NCBI RefSeq assembly: GCF_002443255.2
Contig: NW_019211454.1
Span: 21,233,037-21,297,036, forward strand
From: Varroa destructor
Lineage: Eukaryota; Arthropoda; Arachnida; Mesostigmata; Varroidae
DNA: 64,000 bases
Reading direction: 5' to 3'
Shown: in pieces, positions 28,975-41,900 of the stretch
Layout: every line of letters starts with the position of its first letter
Numbering within the stretch: the stretch's first letter is position 1
Made by a program: the position numbers and the translations under genes
The notes under the pieces: model-generated
The model's database searches: none
What the model was told of the DNA's origin: nothing
The model's input: only the letters and a program-made list of their open reading frames with translations

Positions 28975-29594
28975 TTTGTCCGCATCACACAATCGATTAA
29001 ATGTAGTAGACCGTCTTGCAGCTGGCGCCATACGCTCATTCAAAGGAACACGTTTCGTTCATTTACAAGATCATAACATTAAGAAAACCGCTCCTGAGGT
29101 CTAGTTGGTAACCTTTGTTGTATCCAACAGAGTGAAAAATTTAGCAGAATCGTTTTGTTCGAGAGATTCTCATCTGCCAACCAAAAACACAAATATTGAA
29201 CTTTACTCTAGTGACTAACAAATGATTGACCAGAAATTGATATTGACAAAAATCAAAAGACGGTAAGACTAGGTTGCGTAATGCACGCAGGTACTAGCGG
29301 AGTTAATGAAGAATCATTCCATTGATGCCTAGGTTATGTATGGAAAGAAACATGCATTCTCAGTATGATAAATAGCTGGTGAGTCCTCCAATTATTATTG
29401 CCTATATGCACGGTCGCAGGCATAAATATGGTAGGTGTGTGTCTGGTTGCTAGTAATATTCGTTCACGAAATGAGTTATTTTTCGTATGTAGGATGATTT
29501 AGCTCTCTTTGTGACCTAAGAGCCCTGCCATGTAGGAGTCCCCCTATGAACGACTAGCGCAAGCGTGTCGAACATAAACATTGTCCATACTACC

Positions 29595-29612
29595 ATTATT
29601 ATTATTATTATT
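29595..29612. repeat. (ATT)n microsatellite
   Basis: Six ATT units. They give the Leu run of a neighbouring 69-codon ORF that is not credible as a gene. Confidence 0.95.
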
Positions 29613-31821
29613 ACTTGCATTTCAATATCTCGAACTGACGCGATTTTTTGTAGTGATTAACGGAGAAAAAAAGAAAGGAAAATATGGCCATGAAATGATC
29701 TTGCATTTGATATCCACGGGTTCTGGTCTAGCAGTGCCTATTTACCTTCAGCTCCACAACAGACAACTAGGTAAAACTCGTATCAGCTGAATTTTTAGAC
29801 AGATTATGTGAAATCAGCTACAGTTGGCCTAACTACTATCGGAGGTGCGGGAGGCTGGACTGATCACGAAAATCGATTTGGTAATTCAGGATAATTTAAA
29901 CTTCTACAGGTTTTTCTGCCACAGCAGTTCTTGGATGCACTAACACGTGGAGGTTGTAGCAATAGTAGCGTTAGTTTATCCGCGAACGTTCTTCGAGTGA
30001 CTCGAATTTGCCAATTTGATAAGTGTGTGATTGAACAAACGAGGTAGTGTAGATAACCGTTATTGAGTAGGTTCACCGTCCCATTCAGCAGCAGTACCAC
30101 CGTCTATCAACAATAGTGACAACAACGCCAGTCTCAATAATAGTAATTCAATAATAAATAATCGAATAAAAGTCCCCAAAAGCTTAAAGAAGACAATCAG
30201 TAGATCTACATATCCTTGCTACCTAGCACCGACACCTGTGCTCAGCGAATCTTGTATTCCTCAAGACTGGTGTTAAGACTGAACCCCACTGTAGTGCTGG
30301 TGTTGTTATGATGCTAGCGATGGTAGTTATTGATGTCGTGAGCACTACACCGAAAAAAATTCTAAACACTCCCGGAAACTATTTCAGGGCCGTCACGGTA
30401 ATGACGTCTTAAATACGGGCATATTTGACCATGCAAAACTGCACGATAATAGAACATAAAAAACGCTCTATTATGAGGTTTCTCATATCGCTTCAGCTGG
30501 GTCGCAGCTACTCGTTCGTCTTATTGTTATCTATAGGCTATTTATAGTACGCATGCGCATCTCGAATTTTATATAGAGGACTATCGGTTACTCTGCACAA
30601 ACTCTTTTTTCTTTGTAGCGGGTGCCGAGCGAAGTTTACAATGAGATAGTGTATCGGCTGTCGCCTTTTTAATTATGACTAGGGGTAAAATGTAGGTAAA
30701 GTTGCCAATTTCGTCTCGCACGGTGATGAAATCATTATCGTACGCATTGCTTCTAAATGTCGATTCTATGATCCGGTAAAACTGAAGGTAACAAGATATT
30801 TCGAAACTTGGTTTCTTTACAGTCTGATAACTAGAGAGAACATTGACGACCAGGCGATCAGACATATTGCTGTACTTTTGTAATGTATAATTGCCTGACC
30901 TAAATACTTACCTTTGCTTCTATACTTTTCTAGTGACTATACTAAAAAATAAGTTCTGATTTAATATACAATAAAGATAACACAATGGCTGCGGGTAGTA
31001 TATGCCCTATAGTAAGTCAACAACTATATCTCTTCTCACGTGACGCCGCTGGCTTTGATGCTGTAAATTAGCTAAAAACATACACTGTAGCCCGTAACTT
31101 TTCAAATGTAAGCAAGTACTACCTACAAATGTTTAGAAATAGTCTTTACACTCAACTCTCGATTACACACCGCACTTCTCAGCTTACGTTAAAAAAAAAT
31201 ACTGGCTTTTCCTTCAGAGGGATTCTCACATCGTGAGTCCCGAATTATTCGAAATCAACTTTTTACATCGTTTGATCTAAAGCCACTTTACCAAAAACTA
31301 CAACTAATATTGCATTGTATGCATTTCATGATATTTCCAAACTCCCACGGATAGAGTTTGTGCCCAGACGAGCGCACCGGCACATTCTGAAATATATGAT
31401 CTGTTTATCAGTAATAATGAAATAGATTGCCGCCAACAAAGTAGACACGAAGTGTTGACATACTATTGAATTCGATATGCCGCTGTACCACTATCACGAT
31501 TTGTAGATTACCTAATTAAAAAGTCTATCAAATATCATTCATTTCATTCACTATTATTTCACCTGGGGCATTCTATTTAAAACGTAGCCCATGTCATAAA
31601 TCTTAAGACAATATATATAAATGCGCAATAATATATATGTTTCGACTAGACAATTAAGGACTATAACCTAGAAAAGAGGTCAACAAAGATTAAGTCGTTA
31701 ACAATTTTTCACTGTTTTCGCAGTTCTTCGTATTTGCAATTAATATATAAACATTTAGATTTACAAGCGAAAACTGTTTCTTGGTGATTTAGGAATCTGC
31801 TCTTAATAGCCATTTTGTCAG

Positions 31822-31843
31822 TATATATATATATATATATATA
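31822..31843. repeat. (AT)n microsatellite
   Basis: Eleven units, about 450 bp downstream of the carrier gene's stop. Confidence 0.95.
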
Positions 31844-32295
31844 ATGAAATGATATTTTTACATTAACTATATCTTATAAAAACTATAGTGAAACACCTCA
31901 TTAATCCTTGTAGTAACCGTTCATTAAGCAACGCCCCCATTTTTGGAAATCTTGACCTCATTACGTACTTCTGAAGCATCATCGCTACCACTACCACTCC
32001 TAAAATAAACAATTACTTAATGATTGGGACAGACTAAAGTTGCAGGCTCTACATTCAGTAAGCTGCTGCTTCTTCGTTCCAGCTTACTTTCAGGTTAGTT
32101 GAAAGCCCCCTGGGGATGCATTTTCAAACTGAACTGAGTCTAAATAATTCACCAAGGTAAGCTGCTTTTCCACTCAGTGCGATGTGGGGCACCATAGGTT
32201 GGGGTTAACTGAATGAGTCTGTAACAAGTGAACATCATGGTAAGACCTGCTAGCCTGGTGCCACTGATGATGGTACTAAGAATTGCAGTTGCGAA

Positions 32296-33228
32296 TTACT
32301 TTACGACTGACGGTCCCATTAATAAGGCGACTACGTTCTCATAGACAAGAAAAGTTACAGCAGCTGCCGGCGTTACTCGAAGAATGTTCGGCATAAGACC
32401 CTTATAAAAACCCGACATGCCTTCGTGTTTATACGTGGTTTGTATAACATCGAGATTACCAGAATAGATGCGATGCTGGTCTTGTAATCTAGCTCGCACG
32501 ACCTGGTACGGATAAGTGCACACAACAGCAATGGCCTTTGACACGGATGATGAGATGAGATATTCCGCATTAGATAATCGCTCCTTCTTGCCCATCCATT
32601 TCTTCATCTCCTCGTAGACCATAAACTGCACGGCGCCATGACTCGTTCCAATGAGGCCCGGTATAAATCCTTTATAAAACCCCAGAATTCCATTGGTTCG
32701 GTATAAGGATTTGATAGAGCGCAGCAAACTTCCATATTCGTCATCAACCTTTCCGTATCGTAGACACATTCGAGTTTTGACAACAAATACGGGATTGGTG
32801 AACAGCAGTGTCAGCATACCAGATTGGATAGCGGCCTGCATATGCTTGACCGGGCCGAGGTGGGTGCTGCTATCACCGTCACTCATCCACGACTTGGTAG
32901 CATTGTAGAACACAAAATAGAGTCCCCATGCTGAGCCACTACCAATACAGTTTGCAGTAACTCCCCGGTAGAATCCTCTGATATTTTCCGCATGCCAAAT
33001 AACTTGCGCCGCGTGTCGAAGTCCCCGGTACAATGGTCGTCCCTCTTTGCGGTCGTTAACGCTTAATCGAATTTTGAGCAAATCGAATGGGTGAACTACA
33101 AACGTACTGAGGACTCCGCCAATGACGCCAGCCACAAGGTACTCGTAACGGAGTGTGGGTACAACCTTTTTTAGTATTGTACGTGCATCAGTGTCACCTT
33201 TGTCTGCAACTGAGGACATTGCGATCAT
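32296..33228 (-). CDS. SLC25A32: SLC25A32-type mitochondrial folate/FAD carrier, single exon
   Basis: The frame encodes 310 residues with the three-fold repeat of the mitochondrial carrier family (SLC25). The carrier signatures are visible once per repeat: HPFDLLKIRL at about residues 46-55, NPVFVVKTRM at 145-154 and TYPYQVVRARLQDQ at 238-251. The third signature, the following 'YSGNLDVI' and the C-terminal 'GFYKGLMPNILRVTPAAAVTFLVYE' region are typical of SLC25A32 (first ~20 residues of that stretch: GFYKGLMPNILRVTPAAAVT). Family members sit in the inner mitochondrial membrane and move folate and/or FAD into the matrix. The length matches the family. The start chosen is the first ATG; a second ATG lies three codons later, and the frame stays open for about 22 codons upstream without an ATG. 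The bases just before the first ATG read 'aaattcag', so a 5' UTR intron is possible. No intron interrupts the coding region, unlike vertebrate orthologues. Its nearest neighbour is the divergent PAN/ZP gene to the right. Confidence 0.93.
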   Translation of the reverse strand: MIAMSSVADKGDTDARTILKKVVPTLRYEYLVAGVIGGVLSTFVVHPFDLLKIRLSVNDRKEGRPLYRGLRHAAQVIWHAENIRGFYRGVTANCIGSGSAWGLYFVFYNATKSWMSDGDSSTHLGPVKHMQAAIQSGMLTLLFTNPVFVVKTRMCLRYGKVDDEYGSLLRSIKSLYRTNGILGFYKGFIPGLIGTSHGAVQFMVYEEMKKWMGKKERLSNAEYLISSSVSKAIAVVCTYPYQVVRARLQDQHRIYSGNLDVIQTTYKHEGMSGFYKGLMPNILRVTPAAAVTFLVYENVVALLMGPSVVK

Positions 33229-33760
33229 CTGAATTTGCAGGGTATATTTTTGCGCGGGCTTCCAACCAGATATAGTAATACCACTCGCTCACTGAGCCGT
33301 TCGTAACACACAAAAAATATTAAGCCTCCAACTACCGCTAGTTATAACGTTTCCACTTTGTCGTTGGTTGACTAATGCTTCGAAAGATGCAGTAGCTTAG
33401 CTAAATGATTTGGATGGACAGCTAATTCTATCGAGCATATCATGTTCATCATTTTCACGCGCAACGCGAAGAAAAATTTATCTGGCGCTGTTGATGTTTT
33501 GTTTACAAATAGAGCAGACGATAGTAAGAGGTCTCTGTAGCGCTAAATCGAATAATCTTGTTAGCGCTAGTACCAATAATATGCGGATTATTGCGTTTTG
33601 GGAGCAGATCTTACTAATAATATTCGAGGTAGCCAGGTTGATATAGGCCTCTTCGAAATAGTTTTTTCCCGATAGACTTTGTCATGAATGGGGCGTCACT
33701 AACTGATAATAATACTATGCCCACTTTTAGGCGACTGTGTGTGTGCATATACACCATGTA

Positions 33761-33801
<41 letters not shown>

Positions 33802-35680
33802 TTACATTTGTAATTTAATAAAGATTCATATTTCGTAAATCAACATGCTAGGAAACGCTAGTTGTCATTAAGCCGTTTTTGTAAATATAAAATGTTATTG
33901 TATTTAATTAGACATATACAGCCAATATGAGATCGATTAATAACGATTTGTATTTCATCGATAATACTTCAGTGAGAATAGTGTTAGTATAATTTGAGAC
34001 TTTTTTTTTTGAAAATGCGTATGAAAAATGTGTGTGTGTTTGCTTAATATTTTGTGATAAGGTGATAAGGCGATGAGTAAATACATCTATTTAATAAAAG
34101 AGCATGCATTCGTTTTAAATTAGGTAACTGTTGAGGCAATTGCTGAACTAAGAAATTTTATTACTACTATATTATTACTAGATATAAATTTTCATATATT
34201 CTTTTCGGCTATCATGTTATTAAAAGTAAAGGCAATTTAATAAAAATTGTCACGTGGTTTATTGGCCTTTAGTGCTGAGGAAGTTTTGATATTCTCAATG
34301 ACTGTGATGCTTAATCGAACGTTATATATCTTTTGTCTAGAACTGCATAGTATAACTTCGTTTATATAATTATTGCCATAGATCTACCTCATCATTTTTC
34401 TATCCTTTTTATTTGATTCCGTCAATAGATTCATAATTATATGCATGGCCGCTATAATGATGAAGCGTGTTTGTAACAGTAGACTAAAAATTGATTGTTT
34501 GGCTTGCCTTTAGCAGCAAAGCAATAGATGCTTGGGTTTGAGGCTTGTAACAAACGCAGTGGAAATCCAAAAGGAATCCGCAAAAGGAATGGTCGATTTA
34601 TTATTAGTAGTCGGTGCACCATTGCTGATGGCGCGTATGCGGACAGTGCACAGCATGAACACCGATTCCTGTAAAGGGAATTCGGGTGAAAACTTTACGA
34701 GTCCCGACCTAGCTTTAATCGTCTTTCGCTATTATTTTGCTTATGACGAACGTGCGCCAATTTGGTGATCGTTACAAAAGTTCTTTCTTCAATCAATCTA
34801 GCAATGTATTCCTTTATAAGGGTATAGCACTACACTTCAGTGTTTGAATGAAATAAGCGAGCGTATTTTATTCATAACCCTATGCAGATTTTTTCTTAGC
34901 TTCGATCGGAAAGAGCGGAGGACAATGTGTGAAAAGGGAAGGCGAACCATCATTGCTCCTTTTGTGTCATAAAGCTTTATGGCATATTGAATATGAGGCA
35001 GCGACTACGAGACAAAACAAAGCCATTATATTTGAACATTGTAGATAGAAGCAAGTGCAAATTTAATGCCTTAATTCTACGGTACACACGAGCTAATTTC
35101 TTCAACGAAGATCGCAAGAAAAGTCTGATGAAAGGGTCTAGCAACTGAAAGTCGGTAGCAGCGTCAGTCTAACATTAGCCAAAGGACTAGCTGGAGGGTT
35201 TTCCATGATTATTATTCGTCTCGGGACCGTACGGCTGTTGTTGTTCTTGCTGGATAATTGTAGGGGGCGCCCGCCACACCTATACAACATCTATTGAGTT
35301 TTATCCATAAACACCCGAACTAGAGCATTTATGCATCCACTGTTTGCATATAATAGGTAAATGCCTTATTTAAGCGTACGCATTGCATTGTTCGGGTTTT
35401 TCCGTCTGTTGAAGTACTTGCTGAAAAAAATATTTTTTCCCTAGGTGCTATAGTGTGGTCTACGGAAAAGTTTTTTGTACTTTCAGTTTGTGAGCTATTT
35501 TTCTTACATTCGTCGCTTTAACCATTACTTTTTTTCGAAATTCATTCACACGCAAAAATCAGTAAAGGAAATGGCAAGCGTGATTTTTTTGTTCGATAGG
35601 GTTATCTCCAGCGAACTATTTCTATCAATTGAGCATTCTATATATTCCTGCATAACGTTATATTTTTTAATTATTTTTAG
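33229..35680. other. Intergenic or intronic stretch upstream of the first PAN exon found
   Basis: It contains the 5' flank of the carrier gene and the left flank of the PAN/ZP exons. I looked for a signal-peptide exon ending in phase 1 and for another PAN module and found neither. Apart from the (AT)n run it shows AT-rich sequence only. Confidence 0.5.
33764..33799. repeat. (AT)n microsatellite
   Basis: About eighteen units, between the carrier gene and the PAN/ZP gene, preceded by a short GTGTGTGTGCATATAC stretch. Confidence 0.95.
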
Positions 35681-35950
35681 GCAAAATTACGTTCGAAAAG
35701 CTTACAAACTTAGATTACGTCGGCACACCGTATTACTCAATACGCAACTTGTCGTTGTATGAGTGTCAGGGCTGGTGTCGAGACGAAGTGGACTGCGTAG
35801 CTGCTGCATTCTCATTTGTCGTCAATCCTTTAGCGCCTGTTCAAGAGACAACATGCGTCCTACACAACGACACCCAAGCAAGAAAGCCTTCGGCGAACCC
35901 TCAAAAGGCCATCAATATGTACTATCTTGTGAAGACTAACGTTAGAACAG
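35681..35950 (+). CDS. nompA: PAN/ZP gene exon a: PAN module
   Basis: The exon starts after 'ttatttttag' and ends before 'gtacgt'. It encodes a PAN-type module with the pattern C-x(n)-YECQGWC-x4-DC-x(n)-TTCVLH, that is, the paired cysteines of the central helix and a following C-x-L strand. Both ends are phase 1. It is the most upstream exon I can place. Confidence 0.8.
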
Positions 35951-38900
35951 GTACGTTTTCCGTTTGCCTATCCTAACTGAACTTAAATGGTATCCCAAAA
36001 AAATCATAGGCATATTAAAGAGACAACCAATACCGACTCCAGAGTAAACAGGTGGTTTTTGTTGTCATACAGGTCGAGTAGCGGCAGCTATTTGTTCCAT
36101 CTACAGACAAATATAAAATTGATTTGATTACCAAATGGCCATTTTTATATGACAACAGATAAACATTGACATGCGTTTCGTAAGTTGTGTACCGCTTAAA
36201 TATCCTACTGAAACCGTCGCCATTCGACCTATGTGATAATTATAGAAGGAAGCAATAAAGTTCGGCACCATTAAAACTTATGGCACGATCCCAGCCATAT
36301 GTCCGTTACGCGCGGAGTTAAGCTAGATACGGTACCAAATGCACTACACGAATCCTCCCTTAGCGACTTTTTCTTTGAAAAGGGTTTAAGTAATATATGT
36401 CTACCGAACGGTATCAACGCATAGCTTATCTCATCTGGGTCGTGTGTGAGGCTCAACCCAGACGATTGGACTTGTATCCGTTAACCTGTTACCCCATTAA
36501 TTTCCAGTCCCTCTTTTATTTCATTCCGCCAACCTCTTCACTTAACGGAAGAAGGAAGTGACAGATGTCAGTGGTTATCGGTCAGGTTCTTCGACTCATC
36601 GCACTGGTCGTCCTTGGTCTACCAAGGTATTCTTTTCTCTCTCAGAACCTCGCTAGTCAAAATCCTCCAACCGCTATCTGCTTTCATCGTGTCGCATATA
36701 AGTTCCATCAACTGGGGTCCATCCCTTTAAGTTACGAAAAATTTTTTGTACATGGCTCACTTTCTCGCAGCTATCTTCTCAAAATCATTGTCGTCGCTGT
36801 AATTTTAGCTGTGGCCAGGCTAGGATAAACTATCGAACTACGAGCAGCATCGTGCTCGACGACTTAATCGCAGTATATGTACATATTAGAAAAGGTCTTA
36901 CAAATTCGGAATGTAAGGAGGACGGGGAGTCCCTATGACTCGGGTTAAGTAGTATTCGACTTTCCCGTCCGGTCGGTTCGGCCGGTATTCCCCCACGCAC
37001 TTGAATTGTAGACTTATCTGTGAAAATTGCAATACCATATTCCTAAAGTCTTCGTCTTCATTTCGTCCTTAGGTCTTACCATAGTGTTCCAACGAGGATC
37101 GGAGCCGCTGACGTGTTGATCTTCTGGAAAGCCGGTGTGATACGCAAAGCAGTGAATTTTGGGTTCTTCCTAAAAGCTCCTTATTTGTTGCTATGAGTTT
37201 AATGGAGGTTCGAGCCATTCCTCAGTTTCGAATAGAGCGATAGCCTCGGCGACTAAAGCAATAAACCACATGCGTTTCGCACCGCCAGTTTGTGAATGGT
37301 AGAAAATATTTCCTGTAATTCAAGAGTTGTCCATTTTAGTGATCTTTTTTATGGCTATACGTATCTGGTGCGTCCTCCTAAGACTTTGGTCAAGCTATAC
37401 CGATAACCCTTGTGAGCTAGCTGCTCGACAGAACAGGATTTATATTCCGTGTATTCTTCTTTCCAGTTAGCAGAATGTTCTCACTTTTTTGCACGCCGGA
37501 GTGATCCCAGCTCCCATTGTCGACTCTAAAATGGCTCTCTTAGCAATCTGGCCGCTTAGTTGCTCTAAGCAGCTTTTACGTTGTAGGTAGTATAGTTGTG
37601 TAACACGGATATCGAAGATCCTAAGAATAGTTTTGAAAGTGTCAAACATAACCGTAAACCTTGTCAGACCTAATATTTTCAATATACAATATTTTTCGTA
37701 GATAAAAAAGATAAGTGCAATCTGCACGATTGTCACAGATGAGTAAATTTTAACATATATAGGAACAATCCTATACATGGTTAGTAACCATGTGCGCATA
37801 TGCCTCTTTATATGCAAACTAACTTGCTTTAGCGTATGGTATTGATAGTGACTATTGGATATTGTAGAGCCTGAATAAGATTAAGCTAAGTCATCTACGA
37901 AACAACAGCACAAGATAATTGATTGTTGTTGTTTGTCTCTATTGTAGCGAGATTTAATATAAACTAAATTATGGCAGTAAAGCTGTCAGGTAGAGCCGTC
38001 GTTCTTATTATTTAGTAGCTTCTCCTGTTAAGACACTAATTTACCAGTTATTTCCCGCGCAAACAAAGGCTTTTTTAAAAACGAAAAAAAAAAAATACAA
38101 ATATGAACTATTTTGTATGTTCGCAGAAAAATGAAATCCTATTATTGCGCTTTGGTTTGATGATTTCAGAGAAAGTGTGCAATCGATTATGGTCGTTTGA
38201 ACGCTTCCCGAACAAGATGCTCAAGGCCTACGATAATGTTGCCATGTTCTCCTCGAACAGGGAAAATTGTCTTGCGACTTGCCTAAATGAGCGCCGCTTC
38301 GTTTGCCGCGCAGCTGAGTTTAATTCTATTACATTCCAGTGCCATTTAAGCGACGCTGATCGTAGAAGCGTTTCTGTCGACGATTTTATAGATGCGCCCG
38401 GTATCGATTACTTCGAAAACGCGTGTTTAGATGGTCTGTTGGAGCTTTTTCAGGATTAAAAATATGCTTTTCAATGTGACTTGTATGGCAGGTATTGACA
38501 AGGAACTTTTTGAATCGAAACCGTGGAACTATGTGTTGGAACTTACTTCCGATCTCACAAGAAGTGGCGCGGAAAGAATCGTTGCAGTTATTTTTTTTAT
38601 CGTAAATAACAATTGTAGCCACTGTAAAGAAGCACCCGATTTGTATATGTATGCAACAAAACGTGCGATCTGTCATCCCTTAATTACTTTGGGTTTTCCG
38701 CTCTAGCCTTTTTAACTATAATTATGATATTTCGCGACCGATGTTTGTCGTCTTACAGTTGATCAGGTCTGTTCAGGTGTACGAACGTATGATATCGCAA
38801 AACTGGGCCCATCACAAGACATCATTACGCATTACGTCGACCTTAACTATTATCCCGATAAAGAACTGCTCGTGTCATCAAAATCCGAATGTCTTCGGGC

Positions 38901-41900
38901 TTGTACAATGGATCGCGACTTTCTCTGTCGCTCAGTACTTTTTAAACCGACCGAATCTATTGGACAGAGTAGCTGCTCGCTATACCACGTTGATCATGTT
39001 ATGTTTCCTGATGGAGCGCAAATATTTAAATCAATGAGTTCGCAGCTTCCATTGCTCGATACTGGCGAAACCGTCGGTTTCTATATGGAAGCCCATTGTG
39101 CCAGCAATTCCGGAAGTAAGAAAAAGTTGAATTTTACAAATCGTATTAGGCATCATATTATGTTATGCCGCAGTTAGCCGATTTGCACAATTATTAAAAA
39201 TGAACGATCAGGTCGGTCTTTATCGGTTTATACACCTATACTACAAGTCTGCAGGCACTTTTGCTAACTTATAAAAAAATAGAACATAAAGATCGCAACA
39301 CATTTTTCAGTTACCTGAAGCGGCATCTAGCAATTTAAATGTGTATTGAGAAAAAACCATTGCCCTAATGCATAACATTGAAAATCCTATTTAGATGACA
39401 GCCTAAGTAAGTTTGCCGCCGTAACAAAGAGGCCAGGCTTGACAACCTCCAAGACAGAACAAAAATCTACCACAAAACAACCCGCAACGAGTCAAAGCCT
39501 GCAAGGATTAACTAAGGAAGGATACGAAGATGGGGCCTGCGATTCCTACGGAGTCTGCTATGATGGTAACTTTACGTCACAATCACAAAGATCAACATGC
39601 TCCTTACATTTATATATTTCTAAAAAATTGCTTGGAATCGTTGTAGAATTAAAAATCTTTTTTATATAGCAGTAGTTGAAGCTAATTTTTACCAGATAAA
39701 GATCTTTACAGTTTGTATGTTGGTTCTCCTACATTATTTGGACTAATGCGTGACAGGATGTTCTAATCACCAAACTGAGCAAAGTCGAGCATCCAGAATT
39801 TTCACTCTTCTTGTGAAGTGATAAAAAATTAACGTTAACTAATACTCACTGTACTTTTTCAGTGTCGATACAATGCACCGACCAGAAGATCGTTGTAGAT
39901 GTGAAGACAAGTAGGCCTTTCCACGGACGGATCTATGCTATGGGACGTTCGGAGACATGTAACACTGCCGTAAAGAATGGGCAAAATTTCAAGCTCGATC
40001 TACCTCTTGCTGGTCAGGAGTGTAATACTCAGTCAATGGGCGGAGTGTATAGCAACACTGTGGTACTTCAGCATCACAACGTTGTACTCACTAAAGCGGA
40101 TAAGGTCTATAATGTACGGTGTACCTACGAGACATCATCGAAAAATATCTCGTTTGGCATGATGCCCGTTTCTGATATCGATATGCGCGACCCTGACAAT
40201 GGACTTGCCCAGCAAATCACGGCTTCCCCGGAAGCACCTGTTCCACGTATAATGATATTTGGCGTTGACGGAAATGAAGCCACCACTGTCCGGATAGGAG
40301 ATAAACTTACTTTTAAGATTGAGATTCCAGGAAACAGTAAGTTGACTAAATACTATAATACAGGACATGTAAAAGCCAAAAAGAGAACGAAGTCGAAAAG
40401 CTAGTTGTTTCTATCCTAAGTGAACAACCTCTAGCCTACACTATTGTTGTTAAAGTTTATGAATATTAACGAAATGTAAGATTTCTGGATTTGCTAAAAG
40501 CGGTTAAACTATAATAGCTTCTACCTTCGACATTTTTGCAGCACCCTACGGCATTTTCGCCCGTAGCTGCGTAGCAATGGCGAAAGACGCTCGAAGTACA
40601 TTTGAGATCATCGATGACCGGGGTTGTCCCGTTGATCCGGCCATTTTCCCCCGCTTCCGACAGGTCGATACCGCTTTGGAGTCAAACTACGAGGCTTTCC
40701 GCTTTACAGGCAAGTTTACTCAAACAGACCATTGCTCAACCTTGGTACTCACCGAGTATAAAATATCTCCAGACCCATCAGCTGCTTATCGGCCTAAGGA
40801 AGATACCTTATAAAAAATTTACTTAGAATCATGGCCCTGTGAACTGCTGTTATTGCAGAATCGTATGGAGTGATATTCCAATGCAACGTTAAGTACTGTA
40901 TCGGAAAGTGCGATCCTGTCGAGTGCGGCACCACTGGCAAACCTTCCTGGGGGAGGCGCAGAAGATCAGCGTCATTTGATGACAAGGAAGAAATGACGCT
41001 GAGCCAAGAAATTGTTGTTCTCGATTTGCAGGATGATCCAACACCTGCTCATAGCTCTCAGACTCAGCATCGTGAAGAAGGTTAGTTAAATTATACATCA
41101 GGTGAATCTGTTAGATAAACATGCTACCTGGTCACCATTGATTAGACAGAGGTTTTATTAGAATATGTAACATATTTGGCAAGAATTGCTTATTTAATGA
41201 CTACTATAGTGCTGCACCCGTATATAGGATGGTCCAATAATAGCGTAACATTTAAATTCCAGGTAAAAAATTATTTTTTCTTTATCCAATGCTAGAAATT
41301 CTGATTTCGTCAGAAAATAGACGTGCGAGAATTATGTACAGAACAGCACATCTAATAAAAATAGTTCGTCAATTGTGTAATAGAACAATAAGTAGTAAAT
41401 CGTGAGTTTTTCGAAAAAATTGTGTTTTGTGATAAAACTTATTTCCATATTAATGGCTTCGTAAACAAGTAGGGCAGTCCCATTTGAAGTGATTCACATG
41501 TGATTCCCGAGGGAAGACATATGCCAAGCCTGTTACCGTTTGGTGCGAATTTTGGGGGCGAAGGCATCATTGGCCACTTTGAAAATCTGTAGTTCTAACA
41601 AAACAGTTCCATTTGCTGCACTTCACGCGAAATAATGACAATATTGCACAAAGCATTTCTTGATTATGTAAAGTCCCGTCTGGGCGATCGGAATTGGTGA
41701 TCTAGATCATGGTATATCACCATTGAACTTTCCCTGAGATCTGGATGGTTTGGGTTCGAATCCGGGCGTGGACACATTTCGTTTTCAGCTTGAAACCAGC
41801 CGCCTAATGCGATTTCAGAAAAAAAAAAAACTCAAAACATTTAGACTTGCCTCTCTGGGGTTCTTCACAGCAAAAAGCATTGTGCTAACAAATCCACGGC

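Larger units (their letters stand above)
18326..32295. other. Gene-poor stretch, no supported gene
   Basis: No frame shows a known family with confidence. A minus frame at 20,259-20,456 has a faint non-LTR reverse-transcriptase C-terminal look (QLEMLQRTLFNWLPG). A 25 bp imperfect repeat occurs at 19,881 and 20,536. A GC-rich patch at 24,360-24,880 has overlapping frames on both strands. A 24 bp imperfect tandem occurs near 21,500-21,550. The rest is AT-rich and simple. Confidence 0.5.

Noticed and set aside
40710..40735. GT donor in 'ggcaa|gtttac' as an alternative to the GC donor
   Set aside because: It would end exon f in phase 2 while exon g needs phase 1, breaking the ZP-C frame.
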